61,264 nucleotides of DNA from Ruminococcus sp. UBA7013. GTDB lineage: Bacteria; Bacillota; Clostridia; Oscillospirales; Ruminococcaceae. How positions within the stretch are numbered: the first letter of the stretch is position 1; each line of letters begins with the position of its first letter. Below are positions 60,201-61,264 of the stretch, in pieces. Under the pieces are notes generated by a model. The model did not search any database, had not been told where the DNA came from, and worked only from the letters and a program-made list of their open reading frames with translations. Position numbers and translations under genes: made by a program. Location: NCBI GenBank assembly GCA_002449585.1, contig DJXD01000084.1, positions 1-61,264 on the forward strand, read 5' to 3'.

Positions 60201-60701
60201 TTAAGTTTCATCCTCCTCTTTCTGAATTTCTCTTGCGATTTCCATTACTTCATACTTGATTTCCCCGGCAGGTGCTTCCACAATAAAAGTATCTCCGACT
60301 TTCTTTTTCATAGCTGCCTTGCCAATAGGAGATTCATCAGAAATTTTATGCTCCATAAAATTGGCTTCATTTGTGCCGACAATTTTCCACTGTTCTGTTT
60401 TATTTGTTTTTGCATTGCGGATTGTCATGACAACGCCAATATCAATTTCTTCCAGTTCTTCGCCGGTATCTTCGACGACTTCAGCATTATCAATAATATA
60501 CTGTACTTCTGCAATTTTTGCTTCCAGAACAGCCTGTTCATTTTTTGCTTCATCATATTCAGCATTTTCTGACAAGTCACCATAAGAACGGGCTTCTTTC
60601 AGTTTCTGAGCAACATCCGCTCTTTGTACATTAATCAAATAATCCAGCTGTTTTTTCAGGTTTTCATAACCTTCTCTGGACATTCTTCTTTTCTTTTCCA
60701 T
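60201..60701 (-). CDS. greA: Transcription elongation factor GreA
   Basis: A 166-residue factor that stimulates RNA cleavage in backtracked RNA polymerase. ATG 60701 has AAAGGAG 8 bases upstream. The N-terminal coiled coil contains ARSYGDLSENAEYDEAK with the two acidic tip residues, and the C-terminal FKBP-like domain ends PAGEIKYEVMEI. It is cotranscribed with lysS. Confidence 0.96.
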   Translation of the reverse strand: MEKKRRMSREGYENLKKQLDYLINVQRADVAQKLKEARSYGDLSENAEYDEAKNEQAVLEAKIAEVQYIIDNAEVVEDTGEELEEIDIGVVMTIRNAKTNKTEQWKIVGTNEANFMEHKISDESPIGKAAMKKKVGDTFIVEAPAGEIKYEVMEIAREIQKEEDET

Positions 60702-60761
60702 CAAAGATTCTCCTTTCATGTGATCTGACAGATATCAGATTTCAATCGTGCTGTAATTAAT

Positions 60762-60790
60762 ATTATATTACATTTTGTGCTGTTTGTCAA
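60762..60790 (-). promoter_or_regulatory. Promoter of greA-lysS
   Basis: Minus strand TTGACA (60785-60790), 17-base spacer, TATAAT (60762-60767). Confidence 0.85.
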
Positions 60791-60825
60791 GTGTTCATGA
60801 AGAATCCTCCAGCAAGCATAAAAAA

Positions 60826-60847
60826 TTCCCTCTGCGAACAGAGGGAA
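60826..60847 (-). terminator. Terminator of the dockerin gene
   Basis: TTCCCTCTG / CAGAGGGAA stem with a TTCG loop and TTTTTT on the minus strand, just after the stop at 60855. Confidence 0.88.
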
Positions 60848-60854
60848 AAATTTT

Positions 60855-61232
60855 TTAATCAAAGCTGTTGATCAGATGAATGATATATTTCATAATCAAG
60901 AGTGAATCTGTAGCATCTGGCTTTCCGTCTTTATTGACATCAGCGGCTGTGACCTGTTCAGCCGTCAGATCTGCTTTTCCATAGATGGCCTTATTGATCA
61001 AGATCACATCCATAATATTGATTGCAGTATCTCCATTAATATCACCGTATGAGAGTTTCTGCTCTTCTTCATTCAGAATTTCAAATTTATGATTAAATCT
61101 TTGCGCATATTCCTGAGCAGTAGAATTTTCATAGCCATAGATTGTAGCTGTACGTGGAATCGTTTGGACAGCATCATCAACAAATTTACAATCAGGATTT
61201 TTGATGATGACAGAAGTCAATGCAGAACAATC
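60855..61232 (-). pseudogene. C-terminal fragment of an LRR protein with type I dockerin
   Basis: About 125 codons with no native start. Residues near the break (CSALTSVIIKNPDC, then TIYGYENSTAQEYA) are the end of a BspA-type LRR domain. A type I dockerin follows, with paired calcium loops GDINGDTAINIMD and ADVNKDGKPDATD and the recognition helices LINKAIYG and LIMKYIIHL. Such dockerins attach proteins to cohesins of cellulosomes or similar surface complexes. The upstream sequence stops at the hairpin of the probable insertion element, so the gene is broken there or continues beyond the window. Confidence 0.8.
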
Positions 61233-61264
61233 GTGACACCCTCCCCCGCCTATAGAGGCGGGGG
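61233..61264 (-). mobile_element. Probable end of an IS200/IS605-type element (rest lies outside the window)
   Basis: A perfect 9-bp GC-rich stem (CCCCCGCCT 61243-61251 / AGGCGGGGG 61256-61264, loop ATAG). Read on the minus strand it aligns well with the hairpin at 21-42 (CCCCCG-CTCT-TAGGCGG-GGG). It replaces the 5' part of the dockerin gene. Confidence 0.5.

Noticed and set aside
1..61264. CRISPR array or prophage
   Set aside because: No regularly spaced direct repeats and no phage structural, integrase or lysis genes were found. The XRE gene and hsdS alone do not make a prophage.

Overview
The window looks like chromosomal DNA of a low-GC, anaerobic, spore-forming clostridial relative, most likely a Ruminococcus-like member of the Oscillospiraceae. 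The grounds are a fused IspH-ribosomal protein S1 gene, a complete spoIIA operon, BspA-type leucine-rich repeat surface proteins, a type I dockerin, a CooS-family enzyme, and promoters of TTGACA-17-TATAAT form. Nearly all genes lie on the minus strand. The window begins and ends in related GC-rich hairpins that resemble ends of IS200/IS605-type elements. The left one abuts the end of a moxR-type ATPase gene. The right one cuts the 5' part off an LRR-dockerin gene. The stretch may therefore be a contig bounded by insertion elements.

Region 1-8 kb: a MoxR ATPase, then (read right to left) rlmB, a P-type-ATPase-like protein without its phosphorylation motif, an LCP-family cell-wall protein and a TPM-domain lipoprotein, followed by two type IV pilin-like genes. 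Region 8-17 kb: tandem promoters drive a possible 36-codon ORF and an orphan OppA-like lipoprotein. Next come a DUF1292 gene and a probable 6S RNA, a tyrosine kinase/phosphatase pair (BY-kinase + PHP phosphatase) without capsule genes, and a secreted LRR protein with five ~105-residue repeats and a 34-codon ORF downstream. Region 17-23 kb: metY, then a colinear cluster of two small membrane proteins, a CooS-like protein and a NitT/TauT-type ABC transporter. In the CooS protein one cysteine ligand of the active-site cluster is Asp. This is the best candidate here for an undescribed system.

Region 23-42 kb: a large anchored surface protein, tRNA-Thr(GGT), sbcCD with a small partner, pyk, and a long housekeeping run (tepA, uppP, a SUKH-fold protein, ftsK, a secreted ComEC-like hydrolase, DUF3006, a flavoprotein, cmk, plsC, ispH-rpsA). 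Region 42-53 kb: spoIIAA-spoIIAB-sigF, a NUDIX-MutY fusion convergent with sigF, DUF512-der-plsY-gpsA, yceD-rpmF, and pgi with a tandemly duplicated small basic protein gene and a P-loop protein downstream. Region 53-61 kb: a D,D-carboxypeptidase-like protein with altered motifs, an HPr-like protein lacking the active-site His, an XRE regulator divergent from a small gene across a palindromic promoter, mtaB, a coiled-coil membrane protein, an orphan hsdS between 20-bp direct repeats, and greA-lysS.

The housekeeping genes form familiar clostridial neighbourhoods. The unusual material is the CooS-like cluster, the degenerate enzymes, several very small genes, and the duplications around pgi and hsdS. 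Function calls rest on family motifs read by eye. No database search was run.
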